64,000 nucleotides of DNA, taken from NCBI RefSeq assembly GCF_025947065.1, contig NZ_CP109994.1, positions 2,046,001 to 2,110,000 of the forward strand, in the 5' to 3' direction. The position numbers were made by a program, and so were the translations under genes. The DNA is from Flavobacterium sp. N1736 (GTDB lineage Bacteria; Bacteroidota; Bacteroidia; Flavobacteriales; Flavobacteriaceae). Below the pieces are notes generated by a model, which saw nothing but the letters and a program-made list of their open reading frames with translations, was not told where the DNA came from and ran no database searches. This document shows positions 46,778-56,210 of the stretch, in pieces; the stretch's first letter is position 1, and each line of letters opens with the position of its first letter.

Positions 46778-49700
46778 TTAATCCTTAACCTGCGAACTTT
46801 TGTAAATTGTGGGAGATAAATTGTAGAATTTTTTAAATTCTTTGCTAAAGTGTTTCCTGTCATTAAAACCAACCATATAGGTTATTTCAGAGACGGAATA
46901 CGTTGAATTTAGTAATAAACTGGCCGCTTTTTTTAATCGCATATTTTTGATAAATCCTGCGACTGAATGATTGGTCAGCGTTTGTACTTTTTTATAAAGC
47001 ACCGTTCTGCTCATTCCAATTTCTTTGACTAAATCATTGACGTCAAAATTAGGATTATCTATGTTTGATTCAATAATATGCGTTAGTTTTTTTACAAATA
47101 AACCTTCGGGAGTATTTGTATTTTCCTGTTCTGAATCTGAAATAAATCGTTCTCCATATTTTTGGCGCATTATTTCTTTGGCAGACAATAAGTTTAGTAT
47201 TGTAAGTTTTAATTCTTCGATGCTAAAAGGTTTCGAAATATAAGAATCTGCACCGGTAGAAAGTCCTTCAATACGATTTAAGGTCGAAGATTTTGCCGTG
47301 AGCAGAATCACCGGAATATGATTGGTATTGATGCTTGTTTTTAAGATTTTGCATAATTCAAAACCATCCATTTCCGGCATCATAACATCGCTTACAATAA
47401 GATCCGGAATTTCTTTGTCCATATAATTCAAAGCATCCTGACCGTTGGTAAATTTTAAAACCCTGTAATCTGTATGTAAAATATCAAAAATAAAAGACAG
47501 GACTTCCTCATTATCTTCTACAACAAGAATTGTCTTTTTTGTATTGCTTTCTGATTCTTCCAGATATTCGGCTTCATAGCTTTCAAATTCTGTTACAACA
47601 TCAGAAATCGGACTTGCAGATTCTGTTATGGCAATGGCGTTTTCTACAATTTGGGATTTTTTAAAATGATCTTTGCCTTTTTTTAAGGTTATCGTAAAAA
47701 TCGTTGTAAAATTAGCGTCAGCTTCTGTCTGTACTTTTATTTCTCCATGATGAAGTTCTACGATACTTTTACTTAATGCCAAACCAATTCCGCTGCCCAA
47801 ATTGGCACTTCCGCGATCGTCTAATTGAAAAAAGTTTTTAAAAATCTTCTTTTTTCTGTTTTCGGGAATTCCAATTCCGTTGTCTTTTACTTTAATTTCA
47901 ATAGAATCTGAATCTTCTTTTTGTTCTACAGCCAAAGTAATACGTCCGTTTTTGCTCGTAAATTTAAAAGCATTCGAAAGCAGGTTATAAATGACCTTTT
48001 CCATCTGATTTTTATCAAAATAAATCAATGCCGTATTGATATTAAGCACAAATTTGTAATCGATTTTTTTCTCGACAGCAAATCCACGGAAAGATTCGTA
48101 GATATCAAAACAGAAAGAAACAATATCCTGCTGTTCACAATAAATTTTCATGCTTCCTTTTTCTGCCTTTCTAAAATCCATTAATTCATTTACCAATTTT
48201 AATAATCGGTCTGAATTGCTTTTTATGATTTTTAATTTATGTTCCAGATTAGAGTTTTTTTCTGCACCGCTTAAAAGTTCTTCAACGGGACCGCTTATAA
48301 GCGTTAACGGCGTTCTGATTTCGTGCGAAACATTGGTAAAAAAGTCCAGTTTCATTTTGTATAATTCTTCCTGTCTTTCTTTTTCAACCTGTTCTAAATA
48401 AAAGGCTTGTTTTAATAATTCCCGATTTCTGAAAAAACGAAACAATAAAATTGCTCCGGTTAATAATATTCCAAAATAGAATATATAAGCCCACCAGGTT
48501 TTCCACCAGGGCGGCAACATTATAATTTTTAAGGTTTTAATCGAAGGGTTCCATTTACCGCCGGCATCTGAAGTTCTTATTTTTAAAAGATACGTTCCTG
48601 AATTTAAATTGGTCAGATTAATATAATGCTGCGAACCTATTGTATGCCAGTCATCTTTATTAAAGGAACTTTCTAATTTATAGGCATATTCGTTTTTTTC
48701 AGGATTAATAAAATTCATTGCACTAAATTCAAGCCCAATATATCCCTGATCATAACCCAAAGTTATTTCTGAAGTTTCACTTATATAATTGTCTAACGGA
48801 ATCTTTTTGTTTCCGGGTTTTATTTCTTCATTATTAACGATAAGCTTCGTTAGGACAATCTCTGCGGTATCTTCTGTTTTTATTAATTTTGATGGATTAA
48901 AAAGAATCAAACCGTTTGATGATCCAAAAACCATCTGATTGCTGTTCAGTTTTAAGCTGCTGTTATTCGAAAATTGTTTTACTTTCAAACCATCTTTTGA
49001 GGAATAATTGGTAATCTCAAAATCAGTTATTTTGGGCACAGATTTGAAATTCTTTGTTCTAATTTTATAGAGCAAATTATTATCGCTAACCCAAATATTT
49101 CCCTGAGCATCTTCTGAGATACTTTTTATGGTTTCATCCGTAAAGCCTTTTGCTTTATTAATTTCAAGAAAATGTTCTGATTTTTCATCAAATAAATTAA
49201 TTCCGCCACTTTCAGTACCAATCCAAAACCTTTTTTTAGAATCTGTAAACATAACCGTAAGGCTATTATTTGGCAATCCGCTCTTTCCGCCGGTTTTAAA
49301 TACTTTGGTAACTTTTTTTAATCTTTTGTCGAAAAAGTTCAAACCATATTGTGTGGCAATCCATAAACCATTATTTCTGTTCGCGAGATCGGTAATAAAG
49401 TTGTCGCTAATAGAATTTCCCGTTCCATCCGCCATATAACTTTCAACGGTTCCATCTTGTGTTACTTTTTTTAATCCGTTTCCGTTTGTACCAACCCACA
49501 AATCGCCATTATCCATTAATAAAGACGTTATGGGTCTTTCGTTTTCTTTTGAATCTTTTTGTGAAAGTGATACCGTATTGAATGTTTTACTGCTTTTATT
49601 GAATTTAAACAATCCTTTAAATGTACCACAATATAAATTTTGATCATTTTGATGCACCAAAGAGGTGATCATATTCACGGTCTTTTCAAAACGATAATTA

Positions 49701-50911
49701 TCTATTAAATAAGAAGTTGTTGTATTGTTTTTAAAATCCAGATGATTCAGACCGCCGCCATTTGTTCCAACCCATAAAGAACCGTCAGTTTCTTTGGCAA
49801 GCGCATTTACAAAAGCATTATTTAGTCCGAAGCTTGGTTTGATAACTTCTGTAATAGTCGTAAAATTGGCTTTTGTTTTTTGAAAAAAGTTGACGCCGCC
49901 GCCATTTGTTCCAATCCAAATATCACCGTGACGGTCTTTTAGAAAACATTTTACATCATCATCAGAAAGGCTGTAACTCGTTAACGGATTATGCTTGTAG
50001 GTAATAAATCCGTTTTTGTCTTTTTTAAAAACGCATAAACCATTTTTAGTGGCAAACCAAATCGTATTAGAATCTGCGGCTGTAATATCATTGATCCAAT
50101 TAGAAGACAAACTTTTTCTGTTGTTAAAATCAACTGTATAATTGATTACCGTTTTTTTTATTTCAGAATAATGAAAAACGCCATTTGTTTCTGTGGCAAA
50201 CCATAAATCGCCGCTTTTTTCCTTAATGATTTTCCAGATTTTCGATTTAAGTAAAAAAGCATTGTCGCTTAAAGCTTTAGGCAGAGTTTTCTTTGAACCA
50301 TTTTTAGGATCAAAACATTCCAATCCTTTCGCTGTGCCCACTAATACGCCATATTTGCTGTCATAAAATAAAGATAGAACCCTGCTTTTTCTAAATGTTG
50401 AATTGTGATCGTTCGAGATTTCTTCAAGCAAATATTTCTTTTTGTTAAGACGTTTGATTCCTCCAAAAGTTCCAACCCATATTCTATTTTGATCATCCTG
50501 AATAATGGATGAAATATAGTTTCTGCCGCCTTTTACTTTGAGAACATCAACTCTTAAAAAATTATTTTCTTTTTTGTTAAACAGGTTTAAGCCATTATTT
50601 GTTCCAATCCAAAGTTCTTTTTGGTTATCCTCTAAAACAACATTGATATGACTATTGCTTATTGTGGTTAATATATCTTTATTGTAGACATATCTTAAAA
50701 AATTATATCCGTCGTAACTAATTAAGCCGTTTGCTGTTCCTATCCAAATAAACCCATTTTTAGTTTGATGAATACTGGAAATCATACTTTGAGAAAAACT
50801 CTCATCATAATTAATATGGTCAAAATACAAATCAGAGCTTTGAGCGCCGGAACTAAAAGGTATTGAAATAAATAATATAAAACTTAAAATGTATCTTTTA
50901 ATGTTTTTCAT
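46778..50911 (-). CDS. Hybrid two-component system (HTCS) regulator of the PUL
   Basis: This encodes 1,377 residues. A signal/anchor segment precedes about 12-14 periplasmic Reg_prop propeller repeats (IWIGTANGL, LWVGTNGGGL) to about residue 650, then a Y_Y_Y domain (about 700-790) and a membrane segment (about 805-830; WWAYIFYFGILLTGAILLF). Next come a HisKA domain with the phosphorylated His at about 862 (SHEIRTPLTLI), an ATPase domain (DNGIGIPE; GSGIGLALSKSIV), a receiver domain with the acceptor Asp at about 1175 (VSDVMMPEMDG) and a C-terminal AraC helix-turn-helix (about 1270-1377). HTCS proteins bind an oligosaccharide in the periplasm and activate the neighbouring susC operon. A canonical promoter lies 73 bp upstream. 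Confidence 0.95.
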   Translation of the reverse strand: MKNIKRYILSFILFISIPFSSGAQSSDLYFDHINYDESFSQSMISSIHQTKNGFIWIGTANGLISYDGYNFLRYVYNKDILTTISNSHINVVLEDNQKELWIGTNNGLNLFNKKENNFLRVDVLKVKGGRNYISSIIQDDQNRIWVGTFGGIKRLNKKKYLLEEISNDHNSTFRKSRVLSLFYDSKYGVLVGTAKGLECFDPKNGSKKTLPKALSDNAFLLKSKIWKIIKEKSGDLWFATETNGVFHYSEIKKTVINYTVDFNNRKSLSSNWINDITAADSNTIWFATKNGLCVFKKDKNGFITYKHNPLTSYSLSDDDVKCFLKDRHGDIWIGTNGGGVNFFQKTKANFTTITEVIKPSFGLNNAFVNALAKETDGSLWVGTNGGGLNHLDFKNNTTTSYLIDNYRFEKTVNMITSLVHQNDQNLYCGTFKGLFKFNKSSKTFNTVSLSQKDSKENERPITSLLMDNGDLWVGTNGNGLKKVTQDGTVESYMADGTGNSISDNFITDLANRNNGLWIATQYGLNFFDKRLKKVTKVFKTGGKSGLPNNSLTVMFTDSKKRFWIGTESGGINLFDEKSEHFLEINKAKGFTDETIKSISEDAQGNIWVSDNNLLYKIRTKNFKSVPKITDFEITNYSSKDGLKVKQFSNNSSLKLNSNQMVFGSSNGLILFNPSKLIKTEDTAEIVLTKLIVNNEEIKPGNKKIPLDNYISETSEITLGYDQGYIGLEFSAMNFINPEKNEYAYKLESSFNKDDWHTIGSQHYINLTNLNSGTYLLKIRTSDAGGKWNPSIKTLKIIMLPPWWKTWWAYIFYFGILLTGAILLFRFFRNRELLKQAFYLEQVEKERQEELYKMKLDFFTNVSHEIRTPLTLISGPVEELLSGAEKNSNLEHKLKIIKSNSDRLLKLVNELMDFRKAEKGSMKIYCEQQDIVSFCFDIYESFRGFAVEKKIDYKFVLNINTALIYFDKNQMEKVIYNLLSNAFKFTSKNGRITLAVEQKEDSDSIEIKVKDNGIGIPENRKKKIFKNFFQLDDRGSANLGSGIGLALSKSIVELHHGEIKVQTEADANFTTIFTITLKKGKDHFKKSQIVENAIAITESASPISDVVTEFESYEAEYLEESESNTKKTILVVEDNEEVLSFIFDILHTDYRVLKFTNGQDALNYMDKEIPDLIVSDVMMPEMDGFELCKILKTSINTNHIPVILLTAKSSTLNRIEGLSTGADSYISKPFSIEELKLTILNLLSAKEIMRQKYGERFISDSEQENTNTPEGLFVKKLTHIIESNIDNPNFDVNDLVKEIGMSRTVLYKKVQTLTNHSVAGFIKNMRLKKAASLLLNSTYSVSEITYMVGFNDRKHFSKEFKKFYNLSPTIYKSSQVKD

Positions 50912-50983
50912 GTATGAAATATGATAAAGCTCAATAATAGTTAATTTTGACCTGATTCGCTTTTTTTAACCAAAAAATTGAAT

Positions 50984-51014
50984 CAAACATACTGCAAGGT
51001 AAATCTAATACAAA
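50984..51014 (-). promoter_or_regulatory. Promoter of the HTCS gene
   Basis: The minus strand has TTTG (51011-51014), a 19-bp spacer and TATGTTTG (50984-50991), an exact fit to the Bacteroidota TTG-N19-TAnnTTTG consensus. It is 73 bp before the HTCS ATG. Confidence 0.75.
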
Positions 51015-51065
51015 AAACAAAAGGCTGTATTTTTTCTTTTTAAGGGGTGTATTTGTACTTTTAAA

Positions 51066-51107
51066 AACCAAAAAGCCTGAAAAATATAAATCTTTCAGGC
51101 TTTTGGT
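51066..51107. terminator. Terminator of the DUF1254 gene
   Basis: A stem of CCAAAAAGCCTGAAA against TTTCAGGCTTTTGG, with one bulge, lies 43 bp after the DUF1254/DUF1214 gene stop on the minus strand. Confidence 0.75.
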
Positions 51108-51149
51108 TCGAATAGTTTTGTTCAGTTTTTCAAATTTCTACTCTATTAT

Positions 51150-52628
51150 TTATTGCACTTTTATTACTGCCGGCGGTGTCCATTTTCCTTTTACCACTTC
51201 TTCTTTCGGCCAGTATGTGCGCAGATAAAGTGAAAATCCTCCTTTTTCTACAGCTGGCAGCCAGTTGTTTTGCCATTCATCTTCGGGTGGAACAGATTGC
51301 ACATATATTGTTAACGAGCCATCTGGGTTATATTTCATTGTTTTATTTTTTGTTCCCAATGAATATCTGTTCAGTTTATTAATTTCAAAAAAATGATGTT
51401 CGTTGTATAATGTAAGCGACCAAAATCCGTTTACGGGCGGCAGCTTTCCTTTATCAAAAGTAACTTTATATTTATTAGAACTATTTAATCGGATGCCTGC
51501 TGCATCTAAATCCTGATAAAAATAACGTGTTTCGTTTGGGGCATTTACCAGAATATTTGATTTCGCCACTGCGGTACGTGTAAAATAATCTGTTCCCCAC
51601 GATGCTCCGTTTGTAACTCCAGACCAATAATAGGGCAACTGTATTCCCCAATTTCTAAATTCAAATAATGGTTTTATTACTTGCTGGTCCGTTTCTGTTG
51701 CTGCACTTATCATCGCCTGTTTTAGTTTTGGGTCTTTTTTGGCGGCTGCAATTACGGCAAGTATTTGTTTATATTGTGCTTCTTCACCTGCTAGTGGTTT
51801 CGCGTCTGCCAATACTATTGGCAGTTCATCAAAAAATGTATCGGGACGCACCCATACCGTTTCTTCCTTTCCTCCTTCGCCTCCGGGCAATTTTTTAATA
51901 TTCGCCCAATCTATAGTTTTCATTTTACCATCATAATCAGATAAAGGATACATTACTACTGATTTTAATACTTCCTGAATGGCTTTACGGTCTTCCTTTG
52001 TATCATCCATGAATATACGTGGCCCAACTAATCCGGTATTGGTCGACGATCGAAAAACTTTAAGTATTCCATCCGGTACTTCGCCTTTCCAATCTGGTCC
52101 TGCCAGTAGATAAAATCCCGGTTTATTGTGGTACATCTTACCCAGTTTTGCAAAACCTTCTGTTCGCAAATCAACAATTTGATAAACCCAAAAACGTTCG
52201 CCAAAATCAGGAACTTGTATAACAACCGGAGATTTATCGAGCGCGAGACATCCAATACCATAAACGACATCCTGATTAGGACAGGCTACGGCTCGTTCTG
52301 TAGGGATAATGTAATCTGTAAGCATGGTAAATTGATTGAGCGGAGCCATAAGCAAAGGTCCTGACAATGCCAGCTCTTTTACATCTTTGAATGCCAAACG
52401 GCGGTTGTACATGTTTACCAGAGGCCATGCCCAGAAATACGCATTTTTAGCAGCCAAAGCGGCATATTCCGGAGTTATTTTCACGTTTAAATCAGGACCC
52501 GATATGTTTGATACAGAATCTGTAACTATTTCCTGACTGTCTGTTTCATGGTCAGATTGTTTTGACTGGTCTTTTTTGCATGCACTTACTACCAGCATTA
52601 TTACAACGAGTAAAAATATCTTTTTCAT
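51150..52628 (-). CDS. DUF1254/DUF1214 lipoprotein
   Basis: This encodes 492 residues with lipobox VSACKK. Residues about 55-190 form the DUF1254 domain (YAALAAKNAYFWAWPLVNMYNRR; ACPNQDVVYGIGCLALDKSPVVIQVPDFGERFWVYQIVD). Residues about 370-480 form DUF1214 (YKVTFDKGKLPPVNGFWSLTLYNEHHFF; NRYSLGTKNKTMKYNPDGSLTIYVQ). These paired domains are widespread in bacterial envelope proteins of unknown biochemical role. It is probably monocistronic. It lies beside the PUL but ends in its own terminator, so a role in glycan use is not implied. Confidence 0.9.
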   Translation of the reverse strand: MKKIFLLVVIMLVVSACKKDQSKQSDHETDSQEIVTDSVSNISGPDLNVKITPEYAALAAKNAYFWAWPLVNMYNRRLAFKDVKELALSGPLLMAPLNQFTMLTDYIIPTERAVACPNQDVVYGIGCLALDKSPVVIQVPDFGERFWVYQIVDLRTEGFAKLGKMYHNKPGFYLLAGPDWKGEVPDGILKVFRSSTNTGLVGPRIFMDDTKEDRKAIQEVLKSVVMYPLSDYDGKMKTIDWANIKKLPGGEGGKEETVWVRPDTFFDELPIVLADAKPLAGEEAQYKQILAVIAAAKKDPKLKQAMISAATETDQQVIKPLFEFRNWGIQLPYYWSGVTNGASWGTDYFTRTAVAKSNILVNAPNETRYFYQDLDAAGIRLNSSNKYKVTFDKGKLPPVNGFWSLTLYNEHHFFEINKLNRYSLGTKNKTMKYNPDGSLTIYVQSVPPEDEWQNNWLPAVEKGGFSLYLRTYWPKEEVVKGKWTPPAVIKVQ

Positions 52629-52966
52629 TTCTGTTGTTTTTAATTTTGTAATAGTAAAGATACAAATTTTACTTTTTAATTTTAATTACATCACACTCAA
52701 AAAAAGCATAACAATCTACTTATCTGATATTTACGTAAAAAAATAGTGTATGTTATAAAAATTGCCCAAATGAGATGTTTTTTCAAAACACAAAACCCTA
52801 CCCTTACAGTAAAAAAATTTTAATCTTACAATTCGGTTTATTTCTATTCAAAACATAGTAATGCCTTAATAATTAAATAATATGTTTTCTCAATAACTGC
52901 GTTTATATTAGTAAATGTTTTTATAAATTCGCGATCTCATATTAAAACCCATTATTTTTAATTCAA

Positions 52967-53004
52967 AATTATGACTTTCACATAATTACGATAAAGTCAT
53001 AATT
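52967..53004. promoter_or_regulatory. Perfect 12-bp inverted repeat before the Ppx-like gene
   Basis: AATTATGACTTT (52967-52978) and AAAGTCATAATT (52993-53004) are separated by 14 bases, ending 34 bp before the ATG. It could be an operator or a leader hairpin. Confidence 0.6.
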
Positions 53005-53038
53005 CAAATAAAGTATATTATAACTATAATTAAATCCA

Positions 53039-54136
53039 ATGCTTAAAAAAAACAAATCCCACATTCTAATTTTTATTCTTTTAAATTTATTTTTTTCGAT
53101 TAATTCATTCGCTCAAAAAAATCTTTATGCAGGAATTGAAATCGGACGCAGAGCTATAAAAACTTCGATTCTGGAGGTAAATAATATCAAGAAAGCAGAA
53201 TATAAAATTCTTTATTTCTCAAATGAAAGAATTAGTCTTGCTGATCATATTGCTGCTTCCGGTGAGGTTCCTCAGGAGGACATCGACAAAACCAGCGCTA
53301 TTATTGTTGAGCAAATGAAAAAAATAAGAGCAGAATTTAAAATTCGCGAAGAAAATATTTTTATCGTAGCTGCTCCGGTTTTCTCATCTGCCCGCAACAT
53401 TGATGTTTTAATGAAAAAAATTACGAGTACGTCTAATAAAAGTTTTGAAGTAATTAATGTTCAGGAAGAGGCCAAAATAATGGTTAAAGGTGCTATACCG
53501 CCTGTTGATTATTCTAATGGTTTATTACTTGATATTGGTGCACAAACTACTAAAGGCGGATACATTATTGATGACCTTGAAGATAATAAATTAGAGTTTA
53601 TTCCACTGGAACTTGATTTTGGTACAATGACACTTACCGATGCGGTTAAAAAAACGGTTGTAAACCAAAGTCAGGTGAATGATATGTCTACGTATCAGGA
53701 AAAATCTTTTGATTATAACCCGATTCTGCGTAAGAAGATTAAAGAAATGCTTGACGCAAATCCCCTTTTAGCAAAAAAGGAAAAAATCTATTTATCAGGA
53801 GGCGCTGTTTGGGCTTTTGCAACTTTATATTATGATGAAAATGTTAAAGATCATTATATTCCTTTAACTCTGGAAGATGTTATTAATTACGATGCAATTC
53901 TGAAAAATAATTTCACCAAGTTTAGTAATCTTGCTAAAACCAATAAAGAAGTAGCCCGAGTTTTGAGTACCTATGACCAGAAATACCTTATCTCTGCCAA
54001 TAACATATTACAAAACTTATTGGAAAGTATTCCAAATATAGCGACAAAGAAAATATACTTTGTTAAGGACGGGCAAGTAACATGGCTTATGTCGAACATT
54101 GCGGATCGTTCTAAAAAAGTAAATACTAATTTTTAA
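53039..54136 (+). CDS. Exported Ppx/GppA-like (actin-fold) protein
   Basis: This encodes 365 residues. A clear signal peptide (about 1-25, ending NSFAQ) precedes a sequence that mirrors the exopolyphosphatase/GppA pattern: YAGIEIGRRAIKTSILEV (phosphate-1-like), INVQEEAKIMVKGA (compare the SGxEEA region), LLLDIGAQTTKGGYI (phosphate-2-like, compare DIGGGSTE) and IYLSGGAVWAFATLYY (adenosine-like). Several canonical residues differ (IEIGRR for DxGSN, DIGAQT for DIGGGS). Known family members are cytoplasmic and act on polyphosphate or pppGpp; export would place this one in the periplasm. A degenerate or repurposed enzyme is possible. It is monocistronic with a terminator at 54162. Confidence 0.72.
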   Translation: MLKKNKSHILIFILLNLFFSINSFAQKNLYAGIEIGRRAIKTSILEVNNIKKAEYKILYFSNERISLADHIAASGEVPQEDIDKTSAIIVEQMKKIRAEFKIREENIFIVAAPVFSSARNIDVLMKKITSTSNKSFEVINVQEEAKIMVKGAIPPVDYSNGLLLDIGAQTTKGGYIIDDLEDNKLEFIPLELDFGTMTLTDAVKKTVVNQSQVNDMSTYQEKSFDYNPILRKKIKEMLDANPLLAKKEKIYLSGGAVWAFATLYYDENVKDHYIPLTLEDVINYDAILKNNFTKFSNLAKTNKEVARVLSTYDQKYLISANNILQNLLESIPNIATKKIYFVKDGQVTWLMSNIADRSKKVNTNF

Positions 54137-54161
54137 AGTATTTCTTCTTTATAAATTTTAC

Positions 54162-54191
54162 AAAGCTTCAGAGAAATCTGGAGCTTTTTTT
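54162..54191 (+). terminator. Terminator of the Ppx-like gene
   Basis: A stem AAAGCTTCAGA/TCTGGAGCTTT with one wobble is followed by a T run, 26 bp after the stop codon. Confidence 0.8.
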
Positions 54192-54554
54192 ATGGGATAA
54201 ATTCATCTGTTTATTTCTTTTTCTTTCTAGAGAGATTGCCAATTCTGCTTAGAAACGTTCTATAAATCACTTCAATAAACCATTTTGCTTTTACTTTTTT
54301 GTAAAAACCATTCCAATTCCTGTAAGTAACCTTTTGTTAACGGTATCATAATATTTTTAGATAGTACGATTTCTCTCTTTAAGTACTTAATCTTAAATAA
54401 GAATTATAATTCAAAAATCTGTCGACAAGATTTTCAAAAAACAAGTTTCTACTGCTGCTGAATGCTTTTTATTTCTCAGTGGGTTAATTGCATCAAATTA
54501 TTTTACCAAACCAAGGAATTTTAAATAGGTTATAAAACAATTAAAACTAGAATT
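54192..54554. other. Gene-free stretch
   Basis: This is AT-rich, with no credible open frame, repeat or strong promoter seen. It presumably holds the promoter of the beta/gamma-crystallin lipoprotein gene. Confidence 0.4.
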
Positions 54555-55856
54555 ATGAAAAAACAGAATCGAAAAAAGATTTTCAGTAAAGTCTTAATTA
54601 TCATGTTATCGGCGATTACATTCTCTTGTCAGGACACGACATTAGAGGATGCAGAAGTTTCTGCTGTGGCAAAAAAACAACAAAATACCAGCAAAATCAG
54701 TGCGGCAGCTATTTCTGATTTGGCAAGAAGATGGGCGCCTATTCATTATAAAGATGTAGATGCCACAGGAACTTATGCTGAAGGCGGAAAATCTGATTAT
54801 CTTACGGCTATTAATTATGACAATGACTGGAATGGCGAAAATAACTGGAACAATCTTCCTGCTTATGCTAATTCTTTAGCTGCACATTGTTACTATTCTG
54901 TAGTAGAATCAAACACACACTGGTTTATTACGTATGCTTTCTTTTCTCCAAGAGACTGGACAGATAACCCGCTTTTATATTCGTTAGACCAGCACGAAAA
55001 TGATTTAGAAGGTGTATTGATGATTGTAGAAAAAGATGGTTCAAATTATGGTTCCCTAAAAGGAGCTGTTACAGTAAGTCATTCTGATTTCTTTTCGTAT
55101 GTACCATCCGGAAGTTCTTTTGTAAGCGGATTGGAAAGTGTTGACGGAACTTTACAAATGAGAGATTATAACGGAGAATTACATCCAATTACAGCGCAAG
55201 ACGCTAAAGGACACAGCCTTAAAGCCTGGCCTCAGCACGATATAGACGGAGATGGAATTATTTATTACCCATCGGCAAGCGGAACTGCACAAATACCTTC
55301 TGATAATTATGACAATTATGTAGAGTACAAACTTGTAGATATTTTTGAAAGCGGAGGATTATGGGATCAGCGATTTAATACGCAATTGTTTTCTAGTCCG
55401 GCTGGAGGATTTACAGGAAATGACTTTAAAACCGGAGGTGCCAATGCTCCGTGGGCATGGAATGATGGAAATGATGCAATCGTTCAAGGTGGCGAATTTG
55501 CAACGGATCCTGCAAAATTAGCTGATAATTATTTTGATGGCGTGGGCAATTTATCCCGTACTTATGTAGATAATAAATATAATAACGCTGCCGGCGGAAT
55601 TGTAACTCTTTACCAAAATTGCAATTATACAGGTTATGCAATTGCGTTGCCTGCCGGAAATTATACATTGGCTCAACTAAAATCGTATGGTATTGCAAAT
55701 GATGATTTGTCTTCTGTTCGTTTAGAAAATGGATATAAAATCACCATGTACCAAAACGATAATTTTGGAGGCGAATCTGTAGTAATTACAGGAAACAATA
55801 GTTGTTTAGGAAGTTTTAATGACAAAGCAAGTTCTGTAAAGATTAGTGCTCTGTAA
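54555..55856 (+). CDS. Lipoprotein with Vps62-like domain and C-terminal beta/gamma-crystallin domain
   Basis: This encodes 433 residues with lipobox TFSCQD. Residues about 55-330 (LARRWAPIHYKDVDATG, THWFITYAFFSPRDWTD, DQHENDLEGVLMIVE, KAWPQHDIDGDGIIYYP) resemble the Vps62-type domain found in scattered secreted proteins; I recognise the pattern but not a defined activity. Residues about 350-433 form a two-motif beta/gamma-crystallin domain with the calcium-clamp signatures NDDLSS and NDKASS. Calcium binding by the C-terminus is therefore likely. It is anchored in the envelope and may act on or bind to something outside the cell. Confidence 0.75.
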   Translation: MKKQNRKKIFSKVLIIMLSAITFSCQDTTLEDAEVSAVAKKQQNTSKISAAAISDLARRWAPIHYKDVDATGTYAEGGKSDYLTAINYDNDWNGENNWNNLPAYANSLAAHCYYSVVESNTHWFITYAFFSPRDWTDNPLLYSLDQHENDLEGVLMIVEKDGSNYGSLKGAVTVSHSDFFSYVPSGSSFVSGLESVDGTLQMRDYNGELHPITAQDAKGHSLKAWPQHDIDGDGIIYYPSASGTAQIPSDNYDNYVEYKLVDIFESGGLWDQRFNTQLFSSPAGGFTGNDFKTGGANAPWAWNDGNDAIVQGGEFATDPAKLADNYFDGVGNLSRTYVDNKYNNAAGGIVTLYQNCNYTGYAIALPAGNYTLAQLKSYGIANDDLSSVRLENGYKITMYQNDNFGGESVVITGNNSCLGSFNDKASSVKISAL

Positions 55857-55872
55857 ACTGTCTTTTAATTTT

Positions 55873-55930
55873 GAATATGCAAATGAGAATAAACAAGTTA
55901 CGTTATTCTTGTTTGCATATTCTTTTTTTT
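55873..55930 (+). terminator. Terminator of the crystallin-lipoprotein gene
   Basis: GAATATGCAAA (55873-55883) is inverted at 55912-55922, with an inner AGAATAA/TTATTCT pairing, followed by a run of eight T. Confidence 0.8.
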
Positions 55931-56210
55931 ATTCCTTATATTCTCACTTTAATTAATGCATTCTGTTTCAGAATTAAACTACGACTGCGACTGAAAAATT
56001 GTTAATTTGTCTAATCTTTGTTTTAGTGAATAAATCAAGCCTTTTATTCAGTATAATTCATTACATTCGCCAGACTACCGCATAAATCCTTCTCTATTAA
56101 TATGTTTAGGTGAATATTACTATTCAATACCAATGTTACATTAATAATAAAAATAGAGGTGCTTTTCCAGCAAATTACTGCCATTATTTTCTAATACCAT
56201 TTCGCTTACT

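Noticed and set aside
51668..52536. Overlapping plus-strand frames of 65-78 codons
   Set aside because: Antisense to the DUF1254/DUF1214 gene, with no independent signals.
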